Translations under genes and position numbers: made by a program
In this document: piece by piece, positions 38,587-48,256 of the stretch
Layout of the letters: each line of letters begins with the position of its first letter
How positions within the stretch are numbered: position 1 is the first letter of the stretch
The notes under the pieces: model-generated
The model's database searches: none
What the model saw: only the letters and a program-made list of their open reading frames with translations
Told to the model about the DNA's origin: nothing
Source of the DNA: Andalucia godoyi
Taxonomy: Eukaryota; Discoba; Jakobea; Jakobida; Andaluciidae
Reading direction: 5' to 3'
Length of the DNA: 64,000 nucleotides
NCBI GenBank assembly: GCA_009859145.1
Contig: VRVR01000020.1
Coordinates: forward strand, 62,001 to 126,000

Positions 38587-39459
38587 ATGAACATCCATGA
38601 ATCTGTTCTCTGGAGCACGCTGCAGCTGATGCGGCTTCCGAAAACAGCTGGCAATGACAATGACAATGACAGTGACGACGATGCGCTGAAGTCTCGTATT
38701 GAAAGGCTGTTGGATCGCGGACCGTGGAACAACAGCACGCTGAGTGCGTGGTTGAACGATGACCAATGCTCGGAATCGGATGATCGTAAGCACCTTAACA
38801 CGCGTACGCCTGCTAGAGCGATTGCGAATGTGTGCGATTCGCTCTCCGAGTGTCTTGCGCGTCTTAGAGTTCGAGGGTATGCAAAGGAGATGTACGCGGA
38901 AATTCAGCAAGTTCAGGCTCCCCCATCAAAACTACGAGTGTTTCTGAGGACTCTCACTTGTTGTCATCTGCCTCGTATGTGGAGCAAGATGGGACATGTT
39001 CCACGATACTGTTGTTTCTTTGTGGCCTCTCTGGCGGGAGTGCTGCTGACTGTGCACGCATATGATCGTGCGATGCGGTTTGTTGCTGTCGTTGTGCAGA
39101 TAAAACGACGTTCGATTGCTCCGTTTGGGTCATACTCGGACGCTTTGCAAGTACTGGCGATTGCTCCTCATGTTGATCATCCCAATGATGGTCGTGTGTT
39201 GACGCCCACGGACGCGGACAGAGGCAGGGACGCGTATGTGCTCAAGAATGACGTATTGGCGTCGAGGGATGTTGCGGCATTCAAAGAGCACGCCAGTCGT
39301 GAGTCTTTGGTCCAGAGCGACTTGCACACTGCAGAGAGAATCATGAGGAATTTGATGTTGCAGAGTGGTGGTCGGTCGTTGGAGCATCCTGTGTTTGAGA
39401 AGGCTGATGGACTTCCGCGTCATGCATACGTGACGACGCTAACCAAGCCAGCACTTTAA
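38587..39459 (+). CDS. 290-residue protein of unknown function
   Basis: Begins MNIHESVLWSTLQ at the second of two close ATGs in the leader. An Asn/Asp repeat (NDNDNDSDDD) is followed by a polar helical part. A moderately hydrophobic central stretch (CCFFVASLAGVLLTV, about residues 139-155) could be a membrane segment or a buried helix. A basic turn and a polar C terminus ending TLTKPAL follow. Cys-rich near residues 120-145 but without a zinc-finger spacing. Not recognised. Confidence 0.6.
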   Translation: MNIHESVLWSTLQLMRLPKTAGNDNDNDSDDDALKSRIERLLDRGPWNNSTLSAWLNDDQCSESDDRKHLNTRTPARAIANVCDSLSECLARLRVRGYAKEMYAEIQQVQAPPSKLRVFLRTLTCCHLPRMWSKMGHVPRYCCFFVASLAGVLLTVHAYDRAMRFVAVVVQIKRRSIAPFGSYSDALQVLAIAPHVDHPNDGRVLTPTDADRGRDAYVLKNDVLASRDVAAFKEHASRESLVQSDLHTAERIMRNLMLQSGGRSLEHPVFEKADGLPRHAYVTTLTKPAL

Positions 39460-39636
39460 CCCAGTGCTCCCTTCGTTTTCTGCATCAATGCTTCTTTTTT
39501 GCTGTTCGTTGTTTCCCCCACCCACCCACCAAAAGACGGTTTTTCGTGTTTATGAAACCCGGATGATAATACATTTTGGTTGTGTAGGAAAGTCTGCAGG
39601 AAGCCAGAGCGCCACTCGGACTCGCTGGCTGGCATG

Positions 39637-40455
39637 TCATGAGCTAACAGATATTTGGCATTGGAATGATGACGTCCTTCTAGAGACGCTGTGACGACGA
39701 ACACATGATGGCTGTGCGTCACCATGCTGCGCTCTGTGGGCCGTTTGTGAAGGACTGACCGAGCGAGTTGTCGGAGACTGTGGACTCGAACGAGCGTGCT
39801 TTGGACTAATCTCATGGTCAGTTGGCTCGTCGCCGCAAACATCATTCTCTGCGTTCTCTTGTTTGAAGAGCATGTGGCGACCACTCCGAATCACTCCTGG
39901 TGTGTCCGATCGAACGGGAGAACGCTGCGGAGATGCCGCTCCTGTCTGATTGGTGCCGTCAGCAATAAAATCCCATGTATGAGGGCTGGGGCTTCCAACC
40001 GGACTGTGGACAATCGTCAGCTCCTGAGAGCCCGGGGTTTGTACAGTGATCAGCATGTCAACCGGTCTGTTGTGCTGTGAATTGGTGCGGCGGCGACGAT
40101 CATTAATTGTCGGACGTCTTGCAAAGTTGCGCGATGTTCTTCCCTCCACGTCGTCAAGCATCGATTTGGAACGGGAATGACCCCGGTGCAAGTTCGACGA
40201 ACTGCCGCGAAAAGAACCGCTACGAGAAAGCGCCGCGGTGCCCCACACCTCTTCTCCCGTACCTGCAGCGCAAGGGCTGGTTGACCACCTTGGAGAGGCA
40301 CAGGGACTGTTATGGAACGATCCAGAGCCTCGAGGGGATCGCGGTGACGGGCTCATTTGAGATCGGCTGGGACTGCGACCAAGCTGGGAACGAGAACCTC
40401 GTTGGGATGGCGCGACGTTGCGCGATTGCGCAGAAGTTGATGCACACGAGCCCAT
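39637..40455 (-). CDS. Acylated (MGSC) Ser/Arg-rich protein
   Basis: 272 residues from the ATG at 40455 giving MGSCASTSAQS. Gly2, Cys4 and Ser6 form an N-myristoylation/palmitoylation signal. The frame is open upstream to 40755 but that part is not needed. Nearly the whole protein is Ser/Arg/Pro-rich with many R-x-x-S and S-P sites (GRSPSRSQMSPSPRSPRG), as in a phosphorylated membrane-tethered disordered protein. One short ordered-looking segment occurs near residue 135 (DMLITVQTPGSQELTIV). Unknown function. Confidence 0.6.
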   Translation of the reverse strand: MGSCASTSAQSRNVAPSQRGSRSQLGRSPSRSQMSPSPRSPRGSGSFHNSPCASPRWSTSPCAAGTGEEVWGTAALSRSGSFRGSSSNLHRGHSRSKSMLDDVEGRTSRNFARRPTINDRRRRTNSQHNRPVDMLITVQTPGSQELTIVHSPVGSPSPHTWDFIADGTNQTGAASPQRSPVRSDTPGVIRSGRHMLFKQENAENDVCGDEPTDHEISPKHARSSPQSPTTRSVSPSQTAHRAQHGDAQPSCVRRHSVSRRTSSFQCQISVSS

Positions 40456-41543
40456 CCTTTTTGCACGGACCCTTTGTTCAGGAACTTTGGTTGTGGAACG
40501 ACGGAAGACAGAAAGATATGCACAGCGCAACAAAAAAGAAGAAGAAGGGGTTTGACCCAACGGTGTTCTTCTGGCTCCAGGGGCTGGCACGGCGGACAGG
40601 GGGGGAGGAAAGAGGGTGTTTGAAAATTCAAAAGGGTACACACACCAGCACACGACCCTTGCGGGTACGCGCACCGGACCTTGTATGGAGAACGATCGCC
40701 CATCAACTGCACTGGAGGATCCTCCCCCACAAATGGTTCCTCCTTTGACAAGCACTGTCGCAAAGTTCTGCGCAACGAACCTTCCGATCGCACCAGATCA
40801 ATACGACGCAGTACTCAAAACGTCGCTTGTTCATGCCATCACATCTCGGTACACACGCAAATGGGCAGCACACTGGCTCCTCGACTGCTTGGCAGCTCGC
40901 ATCGATCGGATCTCCAAAATCCTCGCCGTGCGCGGATCTCTTCCCCTTTGCACCCACACACATCTTGGACTCTGCTCCCACAGGCCAGCTAATCTTTCAA
41001 AAGCCCCATCAAAATGTGATGCACGAAAATGAGCTGCGCCCTTTTTGTCTCCTTGCCTCCTTGCAGGTGTTTGACAAGCAAAAAAATCCAATGATAAAGC
41101 CTTTTGCTTTCGAATCCTGTGAAACGCTCGTGCCAGGCAAGAATCGCTTCTATCGAGGCCTTAAAAAGACAAGAAAAGTCGAAATTTTTGTGATCTTCAC
41201 AGCCCCGACGATCATCGAAATGAGGAAGGTTGGATACAGTAAAACATGTATGTTCTCATTCTGGTGATTGCCAACCTGCGTTGCACAACGTTTACTGCAA
41301 AAGAAGCCACAGCAGATGTACAATACAAAATAGAAAAGAAAAGACGGTGCCGCGGACTCTCACCCTGATTATTATTTTTTTCATGTGGGAATCTCGCAGA
41401 CGTTATGAAAAAGAAACAAAACGACGAAGAATGCCAGTAAATTTTTTACGATGACGATATATCAACACAAGAAGACGATGGAGGTGGAGGGAAAGAATAC
41501 ATGAAGATCTGTTCAGGACGGCAGCAAGCAGCAACAATGACCA
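40456..41543. other. Region with uncertain coding content
   Basis: Upstream of the MGSC gene and downstream of RPB9. Apart from the uncertain plus-strand frames listed next, nothing recognised. Confidence 0.4.
40685..41267 (+). CDS. Possible gene, frames not reconciled
   Basis: An ATG at 40685 opens a plausible frame (MENDRPSTALEDPPPQ ... ITSRYTRKWAAHW) that ends at 41032. A second frame, open 40827-41267, contains a good acceptor (CTCCTTGCCTCCTTGCAG at about 41067) followed by FDKQKNPMIKPFAFE and a stop. Either an intron I could not place joins the two or one frame is spurious. The first part recalls the N-terminal helices of BTG/Tob proteins, but the defining P..P..GS..R motif is absent, so I do not assign it. 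Confidence 0.3.
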
Positions 41544-41885
41544 TTATGAGCTCCATCGATGACTGCATTTGCAGCAAACAAAGAAGATTGCAAGTGCTTC
41601 TGCCGCCGGACCGCCCGAAGACTTGAAACACACGGCGTCCTTTGCGCCGCAGTTTGGACAAGGCTCCGTTTGGGTGCGCGGAAGTGTCGGGTCCGATGCT
41701 GGGTCGTACAAAATAACCGTCTTCTCCGACTCTTCGTGCATAATGCGATTATTGTAGACTATGTTGTTCACAGCCGGAGTCACATAAGGACACACGTGAC
41801 ATACCAGCATCAGACGCTGGCGCTGGACATCTTCTTGTGGAAACAACATATTGCTGCATTCTGCACAAAAGCGGATCGTTGACAT
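41544..41885 (-). CDS. RPB9: RNA polymerase II subunit RPB9
   Basis: 113 residues. A zinc-binding subunit at the jaw of Pol II that supports start-site choice and cleavage with TFIIS. The N-terminal ribbon is FCAECSNMLFPQED...CHVC. The linker DPASDPTLPRTQTEPCPNCG carries the typical PTLPRT. The C-terminal TFIIS-type ribbon has CPNCG and FVCCKCSHRW. Length and motif order equal those of the Pol II subunit rather than RPA12 or RPC11, which carry the acidic Asp-Glu pair in the C-terminal ribbon that is missing here. Confidence 0.95.
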   Translation of the reverse strand: MSTIRFCAECSNMLFPQEDVQRQRLMLVCHVCPYVTPAVNNIVYNNRIMHEESEKTVILYDPASDPTLPRTQTEPCPNCGAKDAVCFKSSGGPAAEALAIFFVCCKCSHRWSS

Positions 41886-42047
41886 TCCTCCTTCCCCACA
41901 ATATGGTATCGACTAGTGAACTCTTCTTTCTTCCTTCTTCTTTAAACAATGGAAACGTCCTGAAAAGAAAAAGAAATTTATTATTACGTTTTTGAATGGA
42001 AAATGCGGACTACGGTAGGAATTTATGATGATTGTGAGCTGCGACGC

Positions 42048-42066
42048 GGGGGGGGGGGGGGGGGGG
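42048..42066. repeat. Homopolymer of 19 G
   Basis: Run of G just downstream of the cyclase stop codon. Length may be affected by sequencing. Confidence 0.9.
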
Positions 42067-42126
42067 AACTGAACAGGTGTTGGAACAACTGCAAGAACGG
42101 TATGCGGTGTTCCGGGTATTATTGCC

Positions 42127-45100
42127 CTAGGGGTCTTCAGAAGGAAGGTCATAGGCAGCAGCGCCAAAATCTTCTGGCACTTCTCTTTCGGGGCCGAGCA
42201 AGTACGTGACGGCGCTCTCGTGGCCCTTGAATAGTGAATTGACGCTCGAGAACTGGTACCACGGGCTGATGAGCTCACAAGTCTCGCGGCTCAGGTGGAC
42301 GCCATCGATCTTCGGACACGCTTGCTCCAGACGGGCTGCGTAGTTCACAGAGAGGCCGTAGATGTCGTACAAATACCGGTTCTTTGAGATGACTCCGGAC
42401 ACCACAGGGCCAGTATGCACACCGCAGCGAACATGCATTCCAAATTCGTTGGTGATCCGGATGACTTCCAAACAGAACTGCACTGCCGCAAGCGCGTCCT
42501 TGCGAACATCGAGGTCGCGTTCATGATGGGATCCGTACAAATTGGAGAAACGGAGGCCGGTGGCTCCAAACCAGCAGTCACCGATGATCTTCACCTTGAA
42601 TACACGGAAAGAATCCGCAGCAATATCAAATCGCGTGTACAGATTATCCAGAAGAGACACGATCGCACCGGGGCCTTCTGCAATTCGATTCTGACACATC
42701 GTCGAGAATCCCACAATGTCGATGAAGATGCATGAGACGTTGGTGTGAGCAAATGCGATGGGTCGTTCATTGCGCTTCAAGCGATCCACAATCGGAGCCG
42801 GCATCATGTTCAGCAACAAATCGGTCGACTTTTGCTTTTCGACCTCCAGTAAGGCGCGATTCGTCAATTCTATGGAAATATCTCGGATATAGACGTCATA
42901 AATAATGCGACCGCGCCGATGCAGTTCAGCGCCATTGGAAACGACGGTCACTGCACACGGGAACACACCGGGCTCCTTCGACTTGCCCGTCCTCTCTGAT
43001 GACGAACTCTCGCCCAAAGATAAATCTGCAGAAGAGCTCGATCGTTTCCGCGAACCACGCTGACCATGCAACCGGAACTCTCGAGATTCAACTGGTGCTT
43101 CCAAAGGGTCTATTTGCGACAGAAACCTATCAAAGTCCACGAAGGCGTCGTCACGAATGAAAAAGTCTTCCAACGGCGAGCCCAAGACATCGAATTCGGT
43201 GTGGCGAAACATGCGCAAGAACTTCATATTGGAATCCCGAACAACAAAGCGTACATCTGCTTTTGTTTTTGTGTTGTGCACACCAACTATCTGGCAAAAA
43301 GCAGCGGGCATGGTGCGAATATCCCATTGAGGACCAGTCAACATCGGAAAATGTGAAGCATTTTTGGAATCGACTTTCAAATCCAACTTGCCGCCGGAGG
43401 TCGTTGCCGATTTCGACCCATGTCTTGATTCGGCATCGTCTTCCTCGGAAGAATAATGCGATGCCCCCGAGGACATCGATTCTGCGGGCTTTTTCGATCT
43501 CAACGTCGTCGCACGGACCAACGATCCCGACGACATGAATGTGACCACACGTGGATTGGAGTACAGCGTGTCCAGCGACAGCGAGCATAAAATCTTTCGC
43601 ATCTGCAATTCACGGCGCTCCAAGTGCCGAAGTGCATTGTGGAAACAAAACAAATAAATGAGCGGAAATCCAATAAACGACACAGCAAAGAACACATTCA
43701 CAACCGTCACATACGTGTCACTTCGGTCGCTGTAGTACGAAACAAGAAGACGATACACAGTGTCGATTTTTTCTGGGATAATAGAAAACAACAGCGGTTG
43801 GAGACGATTCTTATAGATTGTCCACAACGCCGACTGATCCACCCCGGTCGCGATCATGCTGACAACATCGTCATGCGCCGTTGAGATATCTGCAGCGAGG
43901 GAACGAGCGGCGACATCGGGGAAGTACGCCGGATACAACGACGCAGAGTGAGGAGTGAAGATCGCATCTCGAATATTAGCGGAATAGTCGGAAATTCCAT
44001 TCGTGTGTGAGCCATCGCCATTGGTGAAGTATGCCCAGTTCTGAAGACCTTGCGACGAAAGTAGTTGAGATGTCTGGACATACACTGGATCCAATATTGC
44101 TTCAGAGAATTGCGGAAAGGCGATCTTCAGCAAAGACGGATAAGAGATGGGAAACAATTCGATGGCAGACCCGGCAGCTCGCGAAAAAAGGCCCAGCACA
44201 GAGGTGATATATTCCACTTCATAGATTGCCCTACGAGCGTCTGACACATACAAGAACAACACAAGCGTGAATACTTGACAATACAGCATGATAATCAACA
44301 TGGCAAACACTATCAAAAGGCCGGCGTAAAGATACCGATGAGCACCCCATTTAGTCGTGACAATCGACGCTGAGAGAGAGGACAGATGTGACTCTGCAGC
44401 ATGCACGGATTCGGGATCTGCTTGATCTAACTTTTTGCTCCGCAAAGTGTTCGTATGCAGACGAATCCCCTCCGTTGACCCTTTCCGTCGGCTCCCGCTG
44501 TTGATGTCCTGATTGGACAGATCCTTCACGATACGGGCATGCTCCTCACTGAGTGCGTACTTGTCGAAATCCAAGTTGAGAAACATCATCCTCTTTTGAT
44601 TGTTATATGTCTTCACCAGAAACGGAATAATGACGAAAGCTAAACACGCAAACGTAATGCAAAACGCACACAACGCACACGTCAGCACAACACTGAAAAG
44701 CCTGTCGACGTAATCTTCGGTCTCTTTTTGGTACCGCGGGATAGAATTTTGCACAGAGTCCCATGCAGAAACCAGACTGTTAAACCACCCTGAGAGTAAC
44801 GATTCCACGCAGATGTTCCGCAAGTTAGAAAATGGATAGGATGTGTTGGCATAATACTGCCACCCAAACAACGCTGGGTCTTGCGAACACTCAACAACCT
44901 GCTGCAGTATTGGCTCATATGCCCGAAGAACACTGGCAACAGAGATCGCAGAAAACGTGAAAGCATAATTGCTGGAAATGGTAATGTTCTGCACACTCGT
45001 ATTCACAGGAGGAAAAGGAACCTCCACGAACAATGACTGAGCGGCAATTTCGTCCCTCCAGTAAGAGTCAATAGACACTGTGTGCTGCTCGTCAAGCACA

Positions 45101-47550
45101 ACTTTGAGCATTCCACGGTATGCAGAAAGGAGTCCAGGAAACGTCATCTGGATAAATTCAACCTCTCTTGAAGACAAAAAGAATGGAAGGCCCAAGGAAC
45201 GAAACATGAGTGCAAACATTCCAATAGGCCGCCGAAGACGGGAGGCCGCCTCCAGCGGCAGTGTTGCAGCATCTGCGCCGCTGTTCTGCGATACGCTGTC
45301 ATATGAAATGGAATCACCAAGAAATTGAGTCGTGATGGGAGAACGAATGATAACACGGGATATTGCAAACAGAGCAATTAACAAAGCCATGGAAAGAAAT
45401 AGCGTTCCCAGGATCGCCATACGCATACCCCAAATTGTCGATGAATTCCGATTCATGACCGCAGATCGCAAACCTTTCAACCGTCTCGCTTCAGAAGAAT
45501 CCCCCAAAGAATTGTTCATGGACTCTGAAGAGTCCGTCGGATCTATGCTGTCCTCATCACCCCGTGTTCCAGGAGACGAAGGACTCTTGGATCTCCCTTG
45601 TGGATCGCCAGCGGGAGCGTCTGCATCCGACCGACCTTGGCTTGCAACAGAAGAAACACCTACAGAAGGAAGGGATGCATTGCCTGGCGGAAAAGGGGCT
45701 TCAATAGTAATGTACGAAGGTCGACGCGGCCTTCCCACATTCAGTTGTCGAGTACTTCCCCTCGACAAACGAGCAAGATGGTCTTCAAGCGTATCCGCTT
45801 GAAGAAGCAACCTTGCAGCGACTTCCGTGTTGTGCTCCACATCATCCAGCCACCGTGCGCGGCATCGCAGCATCTCCGGTGTTACCATTGGAATCCGCTG
45901 CAGTCGTTGAATAATCAGCGAGCCCTTCGTCTCTAGGGATTCAATGTATGACAGTATACCCCATAATCGAGACAAATCAAACGAGTCTTCCCACGAGCGA
46001 TTCGTCCACTTATGGAAGAAGTTGTGCTTTGACAAGAAAAGCTTGGTTTGCAGTTCCACCTCGGAGTGGGATGTCGTGTTCATGACCTCCTTCCAGAATG
46101 TCGCAATCCCAGCAATGACCTCGCGCCGAATGCGATCGAGTGCATTGATCTCGGTGCGGATGTGATACAGAATTAGGTTGCCGTCGGGACCAAAGGCCTG
46201 CATGGTTGAACGCAAAAACGTGAGACCATGGAAAAACTCAAAAGTCGTAGAGGCGGACCAGAGAGACGTCACCTTCTGCATGAGTGCTAACCTCACCAGG
46301 ACGGACGGCAGATTCCAAGTGGAAGCACGGCCGACGGAAAGGTTCAGCGAATATCGCATCAAGCAATACTGACCTGCAAGAAACGTGGAAAGCGGGAAAA
46401 TATCGAGTACAGCGTCAAATAGCTGCAGAACTTCATGGGCTTGATCCGGTGACACTGCCACGATCTCCGATCGTACGCAGAACGGAAATGAATGATTCTG
46501 CGGTAAATTCAGCCTACTGCGGAGCATGCTTCGCAACTTTAGATGGCAGACCAGCGCATTGGGAGCCTTCGACAGCGCGTACAAGTCACGTTCGAACAAA
46601 TCGGAGTCCGAAACCGGATCTGGCAATCCCGGCCCGCTGTTCCAGACGCGTAGACGTCGGCGGAAGCAGAGAACGGTGACGGCCCACAGCAGGATAAAAC
46701 TGCCGACGGCCACAGGAACCACAATCGCAGCTGAGCGAGATGACGATGCTTCCATGCCTATCATGAACAGGACAACAACAAAAGGGTACATCGCGAGCAG
46801 ATTGCCTTCCTGCGTATTCCAGGGCAGTACATACTGGCCAACACCTAGAATGAACACGCAGGTCGCAGAAGACGCGACATAAAAGATGATCCTTTGCCCA
46901 ACGGCTATGGACAAGAAATCAAAAAAGAAAACCAAGCCCTCGAGTAGGAACAACACAAGAGGAAAGTATCCGACAGACACGGACTGGATGGCGAAGCTCA
47001 GAGGCGAGGTCAGCGTGCAGAATAATGACAAATACAATCCGTATGTGAAGAACGTCCAACCGAAGTGCACAAACAGGATGATGCTTTCCGGACCCCCAAT
47101 TTGCGAGGAGGAGGCAACGTCGTTTGCATCTAAAGCATATGCTCTGAGCATCAGATATTGGATGGGCATTGTGGATAGAACACCCCAGCACAGCCAGCGC
47201 ACCGTACGATCCAGCAGCGACATCCCAGAATCCCCCTGCCTGAGCCGCGCGTACACAATGACAAACGAGAACAAGGAGATGAACGAGATGACGAAGAACA
47301 CCCACGTGATTGCGGTGGCTGCCGAGGAAGCTCTCATGGCCGTCCGCATGTCGTCGCGAAAGAACCAAGAAAAGCCAAACACACTCATTGACAGCGACCA
47401 CGCCAAATGAGAGAGTGCAGGTTGACAAAGGTATTGTTTTAAGCGCGATCCCGTCTCAAAAAAACTGGCAAAGTTGGTGCTCAGCAAGGAAAACGTGGTC
47501 TTCGACGAGGCCGCCTCTTCTCCATCGCTGTCCTCCCTTGACGCCGACAT
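42127..47550 (-). CDS. Large multi-pass membrane protein with PAS-like and class III nucleotidyl cyclase domains
   Basis: 1807 residues, no intron. The N-terminal about 310 residues have many hydrophobic segments. A soluble helical part (about 320-620) and a Ser-rich linker follow. More membrane segments flank large extracellular loops (about 690-1000 and 1090-1330), then a PAS-like region (about 1405-1560) and a cyclase domain (about 1600-1790). In the cyclase, FIDIVGFS gives the metal Asp1611 and KIIGDCWFGATG gives Asp1658 with Lys1654. DIYGLSVNYAARLE carries the Asn and Arg that stabilise the transition state. Lys and Asp at the base-selecting positions point to cAMP rather than cGMP. Overall layout resembles Tmc-like membrane cyclases of amoeboflagellates and chytrids. 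Confidence 0.85.
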   Translation of the reverse strand: MSASREDSDGEEAASSKTTFSLLSTNFASFFETGSRLKQYLCQPALSHLAWSLSMSVFGFSWFFRDDMRTAMRASSAATAITWVFFVISFISLFSFVIVYARLRQGDSGMSLLDRTVRWLCWGVLSTMPIQYLMLRAYALDANDVASSSQIGGPESIILFVHFGWTFFTYGLYLSLFCTLTSPLSFAIQSVSVGYFPLVLFLLEGLVFFFDFLSIAVGQRIIFYVASSATCVFILGVGQYVLPWNTQEGNLLAMYPFVVVLFMIGMEASSSRSAAIVVPVAVGSFILLWAVTVLCFRRRLRVWNSGPGLPDPVSDSDLFERDLYALSKAPNALVCHLKLRSMLRSRLNLPQNHSFPFCVRSEIVAVSPDQAHEVLQLFDAVLDIFPLSTFLAGQYCLMRYSLNLSVGRASTWNLPSVLVRLALMQKVTSLWSASTTFEFFHGLTFLRSTMQAFGPDGNLILYHIRTEINALDRIRREVIAGIATFWKEVMNTTSHSEVELQTKLFLSKHNFFHKWTNRSWEDSFDLSRLWGILSYIESLETKGSLIIQRLQRIPMVTPEMLRCRARWLDDVEHNTEVAARLLLQADTLEDHLARLSRGSTRQLNVGRPRRPSYITIEAPFPPGNASLPSVGVSSVASQGRSDADAPAGDPQGRSKSPSSPGTRGDEDSIDPTDSSESMNNSLGDSSEARRLKGLRSAVMNRNSSTIWGMRMAILGTLFLSMALLIALFAISRVIIRSPITTQFLGDSISYDSVSQNSGADAATLPLEAASRLRRPIGMFALMFRSLGLPFFLSSREVEFIQMTFPGLLSAYRGMLKVVLDEQHTVSIDSYWRDEIAAQSLFVEVPFPPVNTSVQNITISSNYAFTFSAISVASVLRAYEPILQQVVECSQDPALFGWQYYANTSYPFSNLRNICVESLLSGWFNSLVSAWDSVQNSIPRYQKETEDYVDRLFSVVLTCALCAFCITFACLAFVIIPFLVKTYNNQKRMMFLNLDFDKYALSEEHARIVKDLSNQDINSGSRRKGSTEGIRLHTNTLRSKKLDQADPESVHAAESHLSSLSASIVTTKWGAHRYLYAGLLIVFAMLIIMLYCQVFTLVLFLYVSDARRAIYEVEYITSVLGLFSRAAGSAIELFPISYPSLLKIAFPQFSEAILDPVYVQTSQLLSSQGLQNWAYFTNGDGSHTNGISDYSANIRDAIFTPHSASLYPAYFPDVAARSLAADISTAHDDVVSMIATGVDQSALWTIYKNRLQPLLFSIIPEKIDTVYRLLVSYYSDRSDTYVTVVNVFFAVSFIGFPLIYLFCFHNALRHLERRELQMRKILCSLSLDTLYSNPRVVTFMSSGSLVRATTLRSKKPAESMSSGASHYSSEEDDAESRHGSKSATTSGGKLDLKVDSKNASHFPMLTGPQWDIRTMPAAFCQIVGVHNTKTKADVRFVVRDSNMKFLRMFRHTEFDVLGSPLEDFFIRDDAFVDFDRFLSQIDPLEAPVESREFRLHGQRGSRKRSSSSADLSLGESSSSERTGKSKEPGVFPCAVTVVSNGAELHRRGRIIYDVYIRDISIELTNRALLEVEKQKSTDLLLNMMPAPIVDRLKRNERPIAFAHTNVSCIFIDIVGFSTMCQNRIAEGPGAIVSLLDNLYTRFDIAADSFRVFKVKIIGDCWFGATGLRFSNLYGSHHERDLDVRKDALAAVQFCLEVIRITNEFGMHVRCGVHTGPVVSGVISKNRYLYDIYGLSVNYAARLEQACPKIDGVHLSRETCELISPWYQFSSVNSLFKGHESAVTYLLGPEREVPEDFGAAAYDLPSEDP

Positions 47551-48256
47551 GTGGTAGTTCTTTTATCCCTTCTTGTCTGTGAGAGAGTGTGTGAATGTAT
47601 GTATGAATGTGTGTGGACGTTCGTTCAAAATGAGCAAGCGAGTTATTCCCCTACACCCGCGCTACCTTTATTTTCCCTTGTCTGTACTGAAAGGCCGAAC
47701 GCAAGAATTTCACATAAGATGGACGGATCAAACGTGTGTTGCGTGTGTGCATCAAGAAACAAGAAGCGCATCTTTTTTTAAGCCAGAAAAGAGAGAATGG
47801 CATTCGAACTTGGGAGTAATGGATGCGTACATTCAAGCATTCGAAGTTGTGAGGAAAGTGGGAGATTTCCTGGGAGTTCCCGACTTCCCCTCTAGTCCCC
47901 CGAGTTTCGTCTTCCGGAGAACGCGGAGCGGAGCGACCAGTTCGCAATTCTCTGTCTCGAACATCCGACCAGGCCTGGTACCAGTGCCTTGAAAGGAGAA
48001 CTCGAAGATGCAAGAAGAACGCAACACTCCGAGCTCGCTTTTGCGGTTTCATTCGGAACGTGTGTGACGACGGGGGAGTCTCAACTACGGCAGAAACGAT
48101 CTTGTGCTCGGGTCTTTTGGAGACACCCAAGTCTCAACTCAAATCTGCAATTGACATTTTGAAGTTTTCTTCCATCGATGAATTGGAGTCTTTTGAGATT
48201 TCTGTCACATGCCGCGAAGAACTCGGTGGAACAGGAGCAGGCTTCAATTAGAAAAA
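47551..48256. other. Divergent spacer, nothing firm
   Basis: Between the cyclase and NusG-like genes. GTGTGAATGT-like repeats near 47580-47615. No gene recognised. Confidence 0.5.

Noticed and set aside
40685-41032. Possible BTG/Tob domain
   Set aside because: Only the N-terminal helices look similar. The defining HW...P..GS..R and WVDP motifs would need two frame changes, so the match is probably chance.
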